Source of the DNA: JBFXCK01 sp050182275
Lineage (GTDB): Bacteria > Pseudomonadota > Alphaproteobacteria > SHNJ01
Direction: 5' to 3'
Assembly (NCBI GenBank): GCA_050182275.1
Contig: JBFXCK010000003.1
Coordinates: forward strand, 62,001-126,000
Length of the DNA: 64,000 nt
How positions within the stretch are numbered: position 1 is the stretch's first letter; every line of letters starts with the position of its first letter. The notes under the pieces are model-generated. The model saw nothing but the letters and a program-made list of their open reading frames with translations. It ran no database searches and was not told where the DNA came from. Position numbers and translations under genes: made by a program. Below, in pieces: positions 9,148 to 19,801 of this stretch.

Positions 9148-9241
9148 CGTCTCTCTCGACCAGTGTTGAGGAACTATTTAAAGAATTCCTGAAGAATTCT
9201 GAGAAGGTTTTTTGCGCTGATTGAGCCTCTTAATCTGAGGA

Positions 9242-9260
9242 TGCTATTTGACAAGTGAAT
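9242..9260 (+). promoter_or_regulatory. boxA-like rRNA antitermination signal
   Basis: TGCTATTTGACAAGTGAAT closely resembles the alphaproteobacterial rrn boxA (TGCTCTTTGACA...GTGAAT). It lies in the transcribed leader about 100 nt after the promoter, where NusB/S10 would load. Confidence 0.7.
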
Positions 9261-9535
9261 ACGAATGGAAGGGATATGTGGGCGGCGATGTCGTTCACGC
9301 CATAGCTATGTTCTATGGCTGAATGTTTCGTTGCATTGCATATCCTAATTAATAGGCACCAACTTATAAGCCTAGGCAGGGAATCGGATTCCATCCGTAT
9401 TTCTTGCTCGTGGCGAATTTGTTGGAGTCAAGCAAATCGCTTTTCCGTTTCGATACCCTTCGAAGCGGAAATTATTTAGGTCAATGTCAATTGTAACGTT
9501 CTTGATTATCGTTGGTTTCGATCAACGGTACCCAT

Positions 9536-11031
<1,496 letters not shown>

Positions 11032-11153
11032 GCTGCTTCATCTCATGAAGCGGCTCTTTACATACTAAAAAAATCATCGCCGCCCTCACATCCCTTCCAT
11101 GAAAATCAGGACCAAGGCTTCTGACCTCTGATTTACGGCCTTTGACTCTGAGA

Positions 11154-11227
<74 letters not shown>

Positions 11228-11230
<3 letters not shown>

Positions 11231-11267
11231 TCCTACGCCATTAAAGTGGCTTCGGATGGCTTACGCC
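11228..11267 (+). repeat. tRNA-tail hairpin repeat, copy 1 (tRNA-Ile)
   Basis: CCATCC, whose first three bases are the tRNA CCA, pairs with GGATGG. The internal TACGCC and the 3' TTACGCC are shared with the three other copies. The adjacent GGCTTAC-GCCA-GTAAGCC can form a second small hairpin. Confidence 0.75.
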
Positions 11268-11299
11268 AGTAAGCCAGATGAAGCCAAAATAAATGTGTA

Positions 11300-11331
11300 G
11301 GATGCCCTCCGAAGCTTTAGCGAAGGAGGGC
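11300..11331 (+). repeat. Palindromic repeat in the 16S-23S spacer
   Basis: CCCTCC pairs with GGAGGG and GCT with AGC around a short loop, followed by CTGGCGCC. It resembles the palindromic repeats common in alphaproteobacterial spacers. It is not followed by a T-run, so it is more likely a processing or repeat element than a terminator. Confidence 0.5.
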
Positions 11332-11466
11332 TGGCGCCAACTATCCCAAAAAACCTGTTAGTAAATAACAAAATGGCAATTGGTAATCTTTTGTTAACCA
11401 TTTTTTGTTACTAAGCTTTACTCCGGAGCAGATTCCTTTGCTCCAGCAAGACCAAAGAGGTTTTCC

Positions 11467-11949
11467 ATGGTGGAGATTAAGTTCAATACCAGATTTTCCA
11501 AAGATTCCAGCTTAGGCGCTCTTAGCGTGTTGGATATTCAGGATATGGAAGAAATGGAAGACCTCGTGGCAAGTCTGGGCGATTTGCCCTTGCAAACGGA
11601 TGGCGGTTTAACCGTTTACGGGTATAAACAACTATACCGTTTGGTGGAAAGTTTAACCGCGCCGCAAATTTTGAAGTTTGTCCAGCGAATCCGCCAAACC
11701 GAAAATGAATGGCGCGATGCGGTGGGCCAGGGTTACCGGATAATGAGTGGCCCCTTAGCCGACCGGTTCATGCGCTTCCATGACGCGGAAGCCAAAAATC
11801 AGGCCAAGCAAAAACGGCTTGTTTCCACGGTCTTACGCGATGCTTGGAAAAAGCGTTTTCCGGTATTAGAGGTTGTAAGGCGCACCTTGGAACAATGGGC
11901 TCATGAACGTGAGACCGAACAATCGCCTCTCTTACGCGAAGCGAAATAG
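11467..11949 (+). CDS. Hypothetical protein encoded inside the 16S-23S rRNA spacer, 160 aa
   Basis: Intact reading frame between tRNA-Ile and tRNA-Ala. It starts at ATG 11467 behind AAAGAGG and ends 14 nt before tRNA-Ala. The protein is soluble and helical, acidic in the N-terminal third (DIQDMEEMEDLVASLGDLP) and basic in the C-terminal half (KQKRLVSTVLRDAWKKRFP). I do not recognise the family. It reads in the same direction as the rRNA, so it lies inside the rrn primary transcript. Its leader AAGAGGTTTTCCATG is identical to that of the lipoprotein gene after tRNA-Leu (37647). Length, codon pattern and ribosome binding site make a chance frame unlikely. A role tied to ribosome supply is tempting but unsupported. 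Confidence 0.75.
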   Translation: MVEIKFNTRFSKDSSLGALSVLDIQDMEEMEDLVASLGDLPLQTDGGLTVYGYKQLYRLVESLTAPQILKFVQRIRQTENEWRDAVGQGYRIMSGPLADRFMRFHDAEAKNQAKQKRLVSTVLRDAWKKRFPVLEVVRRTLEQWAHERETEQSPLLREAK

Positions 11950-11963
11950 AATTTACTCCTAAC

Positions 11964-12039
11964 GGGGGTGTAGCTCAGCTGGGAGAGCGCCTGCTTTGCA
12001 AGCAGGAGGTCATCGGTTCGATCCCGTTCACCTCCACCA
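11964..12039 (+). tRNA. tRNA-Ala (TGC)
   Basis: 76-nt cloverleaf GGGGGTG...CACCTCC with anticodon TGC in CTTTGCAAG, GGTTCGATCC T-arm and encoded CCA. It is the second rrn spacer tRNA, pushed 730 nt from tRNA-Ile by the embedded protein gene. Confidence 0.97.
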
Positions 12040-12075
12040 CCCTACGCTCCTGCGGAGCTTCGGGTGGCTTACGCC
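12037..12075 (+). repeat. tRNA-tail hairpin repeat, copy 2 (tRNA-Ala)
   Basis: CCACCC, beginning in the tRNA CCA, pairs with GGGTGG, with TACGC and GCTTCGG in the arm and loop and TTACGCC at the 3' side. Same element as after the three other tRNAs. Confidence 0.75.
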
Positions 12076-12426
12076 AGTAAGAACTGATTTTCATTGGAAG
12101 TAACAAAATCCCTGTCCAGTTTCTCGAATGAGAAAATGGTTCAGGTTGCTTTTTTGACATCGTAAATAGGAAATATATAACGCTAGGATGCCGGTAATCG
12201 GCTTTTCATTAAGCTTAGGTGACCGGTCGTTGGTTCGCGCCCTCCGAAGGTGCGGCCCACATAAAGTTCTTAGCGTTGTCTGAGTTGCTGTTGGGTTTTC
12301 CATTTCTGTTATCCGGAAAACCCGACATCATATTATTAATATAGAGAATCGATTCATGAATGAATTATCGTTCGGAATCTTATGTAAATAAGTTTTCAAA
12401 CGGTACGTCTTCTGAATTCTGTAAGC
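12076..12426 (+). other. Distal 16S-23S spacer
   Basis: About 350 nt without a gene. It contains the promoter-like sequence at 12154-12181 and the sequences that pair around 23S for processing. Short open frames on the other strand have no support. Confidence 0.5.
12154..12181 (+). promoter_or_regulatory. Possible internal promoter ahead of 23S rRNA
   Basis: TTGACA (12154-12159), 16-nt spacer, TATAAC (12176-12181), pointing toward 23S. It would compensate for polarity from the protein gene inserted upstream. It is a motif match only. Confidence 0.4.
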
Positions 12427-15179
<2,753 letters not shown>

Positions 15180-15225
15180 GTTTGCAGAATTGAGAAGACA
15201 AATTCTGTTTCGATTTTCTATCGTT

Positions 15226-15292
15226 CATCCTTCGACAAGCTCAGGATGAGCATAATTATATATGAAGCTCATGGTGAGCCTGTCGAACCATG
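15226..15292 (+). repeat. REP-type palindromic repeat in the 23S-5S spacer
   Basis: Two related half-elements, CATCCTTCGACAAGCTCAGG and CATGGTGAGCCTGTCGAACC, in a head-to-head arrangement separated by an AT-rich stretch. The same pair in the opposite order occurs at 32232-32304. This GAGC-TTGTCGAA type of repeat is widespread in bacterial genomes. Confidence 0.75.
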
Positions 15293-15325
15293 ATTTAGCA
15301 ATTCAGATGAATCCCTTTTCGCCGA

Positions 15326-15441
15326 GTTGGTGGTTATAGCGGCGGGTCAAGCACCCGATCCCATCCCGAACTCGGAAGTGAAAACCGCCTGCGCCGATGG
15401 TACTAATACTTAAGTATTGGAAGAGTAGGACGCTGCCAACT
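15326..15441 (+). rRNA. rrf: 5S ribosomal RNA
   Basis: About 116 nt; AGTTGG at the 5' end pairs with CCAACT at the 3' end. Conserved CCGATCCCATCCCGAACTCGG and GCGCCGATGGTACT blocks are present. Confidence 0.96.
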
Positions 15442-15493
15442 CTGCGAAACGGGATTCTTCTTTTCCTATTTACTCCTGTTCAAAGCGTAAAAT

Positions 15494-15528
15494 AAAAACC
15501 CCCGGTGTGCGAACATCGGGGGTTTTTG
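15494..15528 (+). terminator. rrn operon terminator
   Basis: CCCCCGGTG pairs with CATCGGGGG, flanked by A-run and TTTTT on the two sides. It can therefore stop rrn transcription and also the convergent flagellin-like gene that ends at 15541. Confidence 0.9.
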
Positions 15529-15540
15529 TTTGGCTTTCAG

Positions 15541-16209
15541 CTACCGAATCAAATTCAAAATCGATTTCTGTTCTTCCCGGCCCTGGCGGATGGAATAGCT
15601 TTGCACGGCGGCGGTATATTTCTGCGCCAGCAAATTATCCAATTGCTCTTGATCGGGGTTGCCCAGCGCTTGGTCGGCGAAAAAGGCCTGGGTTGATGCC
15701 TCGCGGTCTTGATTTTCCAGCCTATATCCTTCCGCGCGCACGCTGCTATTTTGCTGCAACAATGTGCCGAAGGCGGCATCATTGGCGGTAGCCGCCGCTT
15801 GCGCATTGGCGACGCTGGTTAAGTCGGTGCCGGCCAGGCCCAAATCCAGATTTTCCAGTTTCGCAGCATCGCTGCCGGTCGGATTAGTGCCGATACCAAG
15901 GCTGGTCAGCTGGCTTTGTAAATCTTGATATTGGGTATTGAGAATACTTCTTTCTTCATCCGATAAATTCGGATCGCTGGCTTGCTGCGCCAGGCCATTG
16001 GCCTCGGCCAAAATCTTTTGCGCCTCGCCATAAACCGGGCTTTCGGCCAATTGCTTGACCACTTGGGTTTGCGGCGAAGGTTGTAAATATTCGGCCGGGT
16101 TTTTCGGTTTCGTTAGGTCGTTAAACACCTTTAGCGGTGTCGCCTCATTTTTAACTTCCGGCTTCTTATAGATGGATAAGGGCGCAGGCTGCCCTATCTT
16201 CAAACTCAT
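15541..16209 (-). CDS. Small flagellin-like protein, paralogue of the protein at 25.6 kb
   Basis: Protein of 222 residues without a signal peptide. A disordered Pro/Lys-rich N-terminus is followed by helices containing NLSDEERSILNTQYQDLQSQL, LGIGTN and LENLDLGLAGTDLTSVANAQ. This resembles the N-terminal flagellin pattern (LxxQ...LLxQI...LxLxxLDLT). The 246-aa protein at 25615 has the same order (GTGERAVLDGQARDLLAQI, GVGSN, LDKLNLGLSSLNLS), so the two are probably paralogues. Neither has the canonical flagellin N- and C-terminal helices in full. A minor filament, hook-associated or secreted protein is possible. The rrn terminator also closes this gene. Confidence 0.6.
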   Translation of the reverse strand: MSLKIGQPAPLSIYKKPEVKNEATPLKVFNDLTKPKNPAEYLQPSPQTQVVKQLAESPVYGEAQKILAEANGLAQQASDPNLSDEERSILNTQYQDLQSQLTSLGIGTNPTGSDAAKLENLDLGLAGTDLTSVANAQAAATANDAAFGTLLQQNSSVRAEGYRLENQDREASTQAFFADQALGNPDQEQLDNLLAQKYTAAVQSYSIRQGREEQKSILNLIR

Positions 16210-16534
16210 AATTTCCCCTCCATAGCTTTATTTTTTATATTTTCATTCTATCTTCTATTTTAGGGGAAGGGGCTTAACAGCTTCTTAAATCTAAAATTTT
16301 AGCTAAAAATTTCCTTGAAAATCCAAAGGCTTGGTTAAGAGCAAAGAGGTCAAGTAAGCTTTGCTTTACCTTTCCGGGAATTTTACCCCCATTATTTATA
16401 ATTATCTTACTTGGCAAAGGCCAAAGCTCATGTTTTAATTAATAACCAGAATAGGCGGCTTAATAAATCTTCAAAAAATCCATAAAAACTAGAGGGTTGA
16501 GATATGTTCTTAACCTTAAGTCTAGGAGTTTTTT
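16210..16534. other. Divergent intergenic region, flagellin-like gene to secreted-protein cluster
   Basis: AT-rich region of 325 nt without a gene. It contains TTAACAGCTTCTTAAAT (16274-16290) and the palindrome CTAAAATTTTAG (16291-16302). Near-copies of both occur upstream of the other flagellin-like gene (26433-26449 and 26520-26531). No standard promoter could be assigned with confidence. Confidence 0.45.
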
Positions 16535-16969
16535 ATGGCCAAATATTTCAGCATTCTAACTTTAATTTTAATTCTGGGCGTAAGTCCGGGCGCTTTGGCG
16601 CGCGGCGATAGCTATGGCTCAAAAAGCATGAGCGAGTGGAGCAGCTATAGCGGCGCCCTTAGCACGTCGGAACGCCGGGCGTTTCAGCGCGATTGGAACA
16701 ATATGACCCCTTCCCAACGCATGAATATTGAGCATAGCTGGGGCGAAGACAGGCTGATGAAAAGCCTAACCCCTGCTCAGCGCCGCCAATATATGCAAAT
16801 GCAATATGGTGAAATGTCGAGTTCATCCATGCGCCGGAGCGGGCAAATGCCGACCGATGTCGACCGCACCGATGACCGCGTAAACAGCAGCGGGCGTTTC
16901 AAAAGCGATGCCGATGGCAGAGCCAGCCCCGATACCAGCCCCAATTCCACCGGCAGCCAAAACTACTAA
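16535..16969 (+). CDS. Secreted hypothetical protein with MTPxxR motif (1 of 3)
   Basis: 144 residues. An N-terminal signal peptide (MAKYFSILTLILILGVSPGALA, cleavage after ALA) predicts export. The mature part has two copies of a (M/L)TPxxR motif (MTPSQRMNIEH and LTPAQRRQYMQ) and a Ser/Asp-rich, disordered tail. It shares the signal peptide style and the motif with the next two genes, so the three form a tandem family. It starts behind TAGGAG. The motif recalls the periplasmic Spy/CpxP LTxxQ proteins, but I cannot show homology. Confidence 0.65.
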   Translation: MAKYFSILTLILILGVSPGALARGDSYGSKSMSEWSSYSGALSTSERRAFQRDWNNMTPSQRMNIEHSWGEDRLMKSLTPAQRRQYMQMQYGEMSSSSMRRSGQMPTDVDRTDDRVNSSGRFKSDADGRASPDTSPNSTGSQNY

Positions 16970-16985
16970 CTAAAGGAGTTTTATT

Positions 16986-17474
16986 ATGAAATATTTTCCT
17001 TTACTGGTGTTTGCTTTCGCCTTGGTGGCGGGTACAGCAGCGATCGCGCAATCGATGGATTCCACTACCCGGGCTAATACCGGCGCCACTATTGAAAACC
17101 GGGTGGATTGGAATAACCGCCTTTACACCATGACGCCGGCGGAACGGCGCGCTTTTATGGATCGTCAATTCCGCCGCCTTCCTGCCGACCGGCAAACCGA
17201 AGCAAGGCAAGAGTGGGAAAGGCGTTTGCGGGAATATGACGCTTTAAGCGCTTCGGATCGCCGCCGTTTTTTGCGCGAGCAGGGCATCAGCGGCTCTCGT
17301 CCCGATAGCCGCACTGAAACCCGCTTAGATGGGCGCGGTGAATTTCAGGAAGATACCAACCGCTCGAATCCTTCTTTGCAAGGCGCTAATCCGCCGGCCA
17401 TGACGCCTAGGGATAGCACCGGCATTCCGGGCGGCAATAATACAAGCGGCTCTTCCGGCGCTGGGTCACGTTAA
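16986..17474 (+). CDS. Secreted hypothetical protein with MTPxxR motif (2 of 3)
   Basis: 162 residues starting 16 nt after the previous stop with an AAGGAG ribosome binding site. Signal peptide MKYFPLLVFAFALVAGTAAIAQ. The mature protein has MTPAERRAFMDRQFRRLPADRQ followed by an Arg/Glu-rich helix (LSASDRRRFLREQ) and a Gly/Ser/Asn-rich tail. Co-transcribed with the previous gene and closed by the terminator at 17495-17523. Function unknown; a periplasmic helical protein of Spy/CpxP type is one possibility. Confidence 0.65.
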   Translation: MKYFPLLVFAFALVAGTAAIAQSMDSTTRANTGATIENRVDWNNRLYTMTPAERRAFMDRQFRRLPADRQTEARQEWERRLREYDALSASDRRRFLREQGISGSRPDSRTETRLDGRGEFQEDTNRSNPSLQGANPPAMTPRDSTGIPGGNNTSGSSGAGSR

Positions 17475-17494
17475 ACCGGTGCTGCAATAAGAAT

Positions 17495-17523
17495 GGGGCG
17501 GCGTCATGGGCCGCCCCGTTTTC
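17495..17523 (+). terminator. Rho-independent terminator
   Basis: GGGGCGGC (17495-17502) pairs with GCCGCCCC (17510-17517) and is followed by GTTTTCTT. It separates the second and third secreted-protein genes. Confidence 0.85.
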
Positions 17524-17640
17524 TTAGAAACAAAATTACGCAGATTTTTCTTTTTCTTTCCCTAATAAAGCCATAAACTCCCGCCATATTTTAAAACAGG
17601 CATCCCGCCTGTCGTATTAACTGTCTTGGAAGGAATCCAA

Positions 17641-18240
17641 ATGTCGAAATATTTTTCCACTCTTGCGCTGATTTTGGGATTGGCGCTTGCTCCTGCCGCT
17701 TATGCGCAATCGATGGAAGACGCGCCGGCCACTAAGCCCGAAATGAAGCGCCATGAAATGCGCCAAAAAATCAAAACCATGACGCCGGAAGAACGGCAAA
17801 AATTCCGCCAGGAACGCGCCGAAAAAATGACGCCCGAACAGCGCGCCAAAATGGAAGAGCGCCGCCATGAGCGCGCCGAAAAGCGCGATGACATGCGCGA
17901 TAAAATGCGCGACATGACTCCGGAACAGCGCAAGGCTTTCATGGAAGAACGCTTAAGCAAATTGCCGCCCGAAAAACAAGCCGAAGTCAGGAAGCGCATG
18001 GAAGAGCGCAAAGCTCACCGCGAAGAAATGCAGGCAAAAATGAAAAACATGACGCCCGAACAGCGTAAGGCCTTCCGTCAGGAACGCCTTGAAAAAATGT
18101 CGCCCGAGCGCCGCGCCCGCGCCGAACAGCGCATGAAAGAACGTCGCGAGCACCGCATGGAAAAACGCGAAGGCCGCATGGAAAATAAAGAAACCAAGCC
18201 AATGTTGCCTGGCTCTGGTCAAAGCGAATCGATCGAATAG
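17641..18240 (+). CDS. Secreted Met/Glu/Arg/Lys-rich repeat protein (3 of 3)
   Basis: 199 residues from the ATG at 17641, which has GGAAGGAA in the right place; an upstream TTG at 17626 is less likely. Signal peptide MSKYFSTLALILGLALAPAAYAQ. The mature protein is one long charged helix built from repeats of the form MTPEQRKAFxxERLxKLPPE (about 45-65, 85-110, 135-160), rich in Met and without Cys. It is the extreme member of the three-gene family and most like a Spy/CpxP-type periplasmic helix or a metal-binding Met-rich protein. A terminator follows. Confidence 0.7.
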   Translation: MSKYFSTLALILGLALAPAAYAQSMEDAPATKPEMKRHEMRQKIKTMTPEERQKFRQERAEKMTPEQRAKMEERRHERAEKRDDMRDKMRDMTPEQRKAFMEERLSKLPPEKQAEVRKRMEERKAHREEMQAKMKNMTPEQRKAFRQERLEKMSPERRARAEQRMKERREHRMEKREGRMENKETKPMLPGSGQSESIE

Positions 18241-18256
18241 TTAATTTTATTCAGGA

Positions 18257-18287
18257 AAAGGCGGCCCTCAAAAGGCCGCCTTTTTTA
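18257..18287 (+). terminator. Rho-independent terminator
   Basis: AAGGCGGCC pairs with GGCCGCCTT across a CTCAAAA loop and is followed by TTTT. Confidence 0.92.
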
Positions 18288-18350
18288 TTTGACCGGTTCA
18301 AGTCAAAGGCCTATCTTTCTTTTATCTTAAAAAAATATCAGGAGAAAAAA

Positions 18351-18974
18351 ATGAAAACACCGGAATGGGCACAAGTTTCGCTACAAGGCGCGCGTTGGTT
18401 GGGCGTTGAAGCAAGAAAAATTCTTTTTACCACCGTTAAACACACCGCCATGGGCGCAGCGCCGGTTTTCTTTTTAGGCAGTGCGCTTTTAGCGGTTGGG
18501 AATTTTATTCATAACCATTGCTGGGCGCGCACCGATGGAATAAAGGCGGCGCATAATGAAAATATCACCGCCATTGCCGGCATGACCATCGAAGTCGCTG
18601 CCGATAGCGAAAATCGCAGCCTAACTTTTAAAAAGGCAGGAAGCAAATTTGCCTTAGAGGAGGTTGTTCCCACCGGCATTGACGCCAATCAAATTTATGA
18701 CCGCATCATCACCGCTAAAAATGAGGGTGCTACATCAATTACCTTAACCGGCCTCGAGGCCACCGTGTTTAATCAGGCCGTGCAAAATCCTTTGCAAATT
18801 TTGGGCGTGGAAAATAATGCCAAATTCCAGCCAGTCTATGCTTCCTATGATCCAGCCTGCTGGTTCTTCTTCGCAGGAGGCATTAGTGCCATCACCTTCT
18901 GTCTCTGCCGCGAGAGGGAAAAAGCGGTTGGCGCCCGTTTGGCTGCTAACCGTCAGGCGCAATTGGTGCATTAA
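18351..18974 (+). CDS. Hypothetical membrane protein, 207 aa
   Basis: Unrecognised. An N-terminal membrane segment (about 34-52, AAPVFFLGSALLAVGNFI) is followed by a ~115-residue soluble domain with beta-like strands (ITAIAGMTIEVAADSENRSLTF). A second membrane segment (about 164-183, ACWFFFAGGISAITFCLC) precedes a basic tail. The soluble part would face the periplasm. The AGGAG ribosome binding site is well placed. It ends exactly where the convergent GNAT gene ends. Confidence 0.6.
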   Translation: MKTPEWAQVSLQGARWLGVEARKILFTTVKHTAMGAAPVFFLGSALLAVGNFIHNHCWARTDGIKAAHNENITAIAGMTIEVAADSENRSLTFKKAGSKFALEEVVPTGIDANQIYDRIITAKNEGATSITLTGLEATVFNQAVQNPLQILGVENNAKFQPVYASYDPACWFFFAGGISAITFCLCREREKAVGARLAANRQAQLVH

Positions 18975-19466
18975 TTATTTAGGCAGCATTTTTTCCAAAG
19001 CTTCGCCACTAAGCAGGCAATAAATCCAGCCCGGCTCCATGCGCGCGCCCCATTTTTTGTAAAGGGGCAGGGCGGTTTCATTTTTTTCCTCGGCGAACCA
19101 ACTGATGTAGGAACGGTTGTGGTCTTTCACATATTGCGCCGCGATGCCCATTAATTTTTTGCCTAAACCTTGTTTGCGGTATTCCGGCATTACATAAAGT
19201 CCCGGCACAAACACGCCACCTTCGCCGCGGTAAATGGAAAAATTTTCATAGAACAAGATAAAGCCGGCAATTTCGCCCTTTAACTCGGCCAGATGGCAAT
19301 GCACGGTTTTATTTGAATCGAACAACCCTTTGGCAAGCTTTTCGGTGTTGGCGCCGGAATCATAGCCGTCATGGGCGGCCAATTCATGCGCCATGCGCGC
19401 TAGGGCCTCTAAATCGCGCTTTTCATTGCGAATCGGGCGGATAACAAGGGCAGGGGTGAAATTCAT
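18975..19466 (-). CDS. GNAT family N-acetyltransferase
   Basis: 163-residue GCN5-related acetyltransferase that would move an acetyl group from acetyl-CoA to an amine. The core motif A is clear: GLYVMPEYRKQGLGKKLMGIAAQYVKD (about 97-123) with the acetyl-CoA loop RKQGLG. Motif B includes NETALPLYKKWGA (about 136-148). The sequence around EIAGFILFYENFSIYRGEGG resembles diamine/thialysine acetyltransferases, but the substrate cannot be read from sequence. Confidence 0.85.
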   Translation of the reverse strand: MNFTPALVIRPIRNEKRDLEALARMAHELAAHDGYDSGANTEKLAKGLFDSNKTVHCHLAELKGEIAGFILFYENFSIYRGEGGVFVPGLYVMPEYRKQGLGKKLMGIAAQYVKDHNRSYISWFAEEKNETALPLYKKWGARMEPGWIYCLLSGEALEKMLPK

Positions 19467-19503
19467 GGCAGGAAAATAGCAGAATTAAAGGGGTTTTCCT
19501 AGA

Positions 19504-19532
19504 TTGCCTTTTAACCGGGCTTACTATATAAA
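19504..19532 (+). promoter_or_regulatory. Promoter of tRNA-fMet
   Basis: TTGCCT (19504-19509), 17-nt spacer, TATAAA (19527-19532). The -35 is identical to that proposed for tRNA-Leu. Transcription from here would include the tRNA-like fragment at 19571-19589. Confidence 0.65.
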
Positions 19533-19570
19533 GCTCCCTTGCTCCTGAATAAGTATTTCTACCTAATCTT

Positions 19571-19589
19571 ATCGCGGGGTGGAGCAGCC
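19571..19589 (+). repeat. Duplicated 5' end of tRNA-fMet (tRNA mimic)
   Basis: ATCGCGGGGTGGAGCAGCC is identical over 19 nt to 19662-19680, the two flanking bases plus the first 17 bases of tRNA-fMet. Its AGCAGCC can pair with GGCTGCT at 19634-19640. The remainder of the tRNA is absent, so it is a fragment, not a second tRNA gene. Confidence 0.8.
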
Positions 19590-19663
19590 CAAGGTGAGGC
19601 CGGAAGGCCGAGCCGTTCTTCTAGAAAGAACCAGGCTGCTTTATAATCGCTGGGATTTTTTAT

Positions 19664-19740
19664 CGCGGGGTGGAGCAGCCTGGTAGCTCGTTAGGCTCAT
19701 AACCTAAAGGTCGGAGGTTCAAATCCTCCCCCCGCAACCA
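19664..19740 (+). tRNA. Initiator tRNA-Met (CAT)
   Basis: 77 nt. The 5' CGCGGGG with the unpaired C1 opposite A72 is the hallmark of initiator tRNA. Anticodon CAT in GGCTCATAACC, T-arm GGTTCAAATCC, encoded CCA. It is followed without gap by the tRNA-tail hairpin and then by a permease gene. Confidence 0.96.
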
Positions 19741-19772
19741 CCCTATGCCTTCAGCTTCGGGTGGCTTACGCC
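19738..19772 (+). repeat. tRNA-tail hairpin repeat, copy 3 (tRNA-fMet)
   Basis: CCACCC starting in the CCA tail pairs with GGGTGG; internal TATGCC and 3' TTACGCC match the other copies. The permease ATG lies 29 nt beyond it. Confidence 0.75.
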
Positions 19773-19801
19773 AATTAAGAATTTTAAGGAGCGTTACGAC
19801 T

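Larger units (their letters stand above)
8887..9535 (+). other. rrn promoter and leader region
   Basis: No protein gene. It holds the rrn promoter (9119-9147), a boxA-type antitermination signal (9242-9260) and about 270 nt of leader that pairs around 16S for processing. The first 200 nt after the hypothetical gene are very AT-rich, which would suit an upstream element. Confidence 0.6.

Noticed and set aside
16289..16304. CTAAAATTTTAG palindrome as a regulator site shared by both flagellin-like genes
   Set aside because: The second copy (26520-26531) is better explained as the stem of an intrinsic terminator of the NodT-type gene, so the shared palindrome may be coincidence in AT-rich DNA.
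19571..19680. Duplicated tRNA-fMet segment as attL/attR of an integrated element
   Set aside because: Integrative elements duplicate the 3' end of a tRNA, but here the 5' end is copied. Only 72 nt lie between the copies and there is no integrase.
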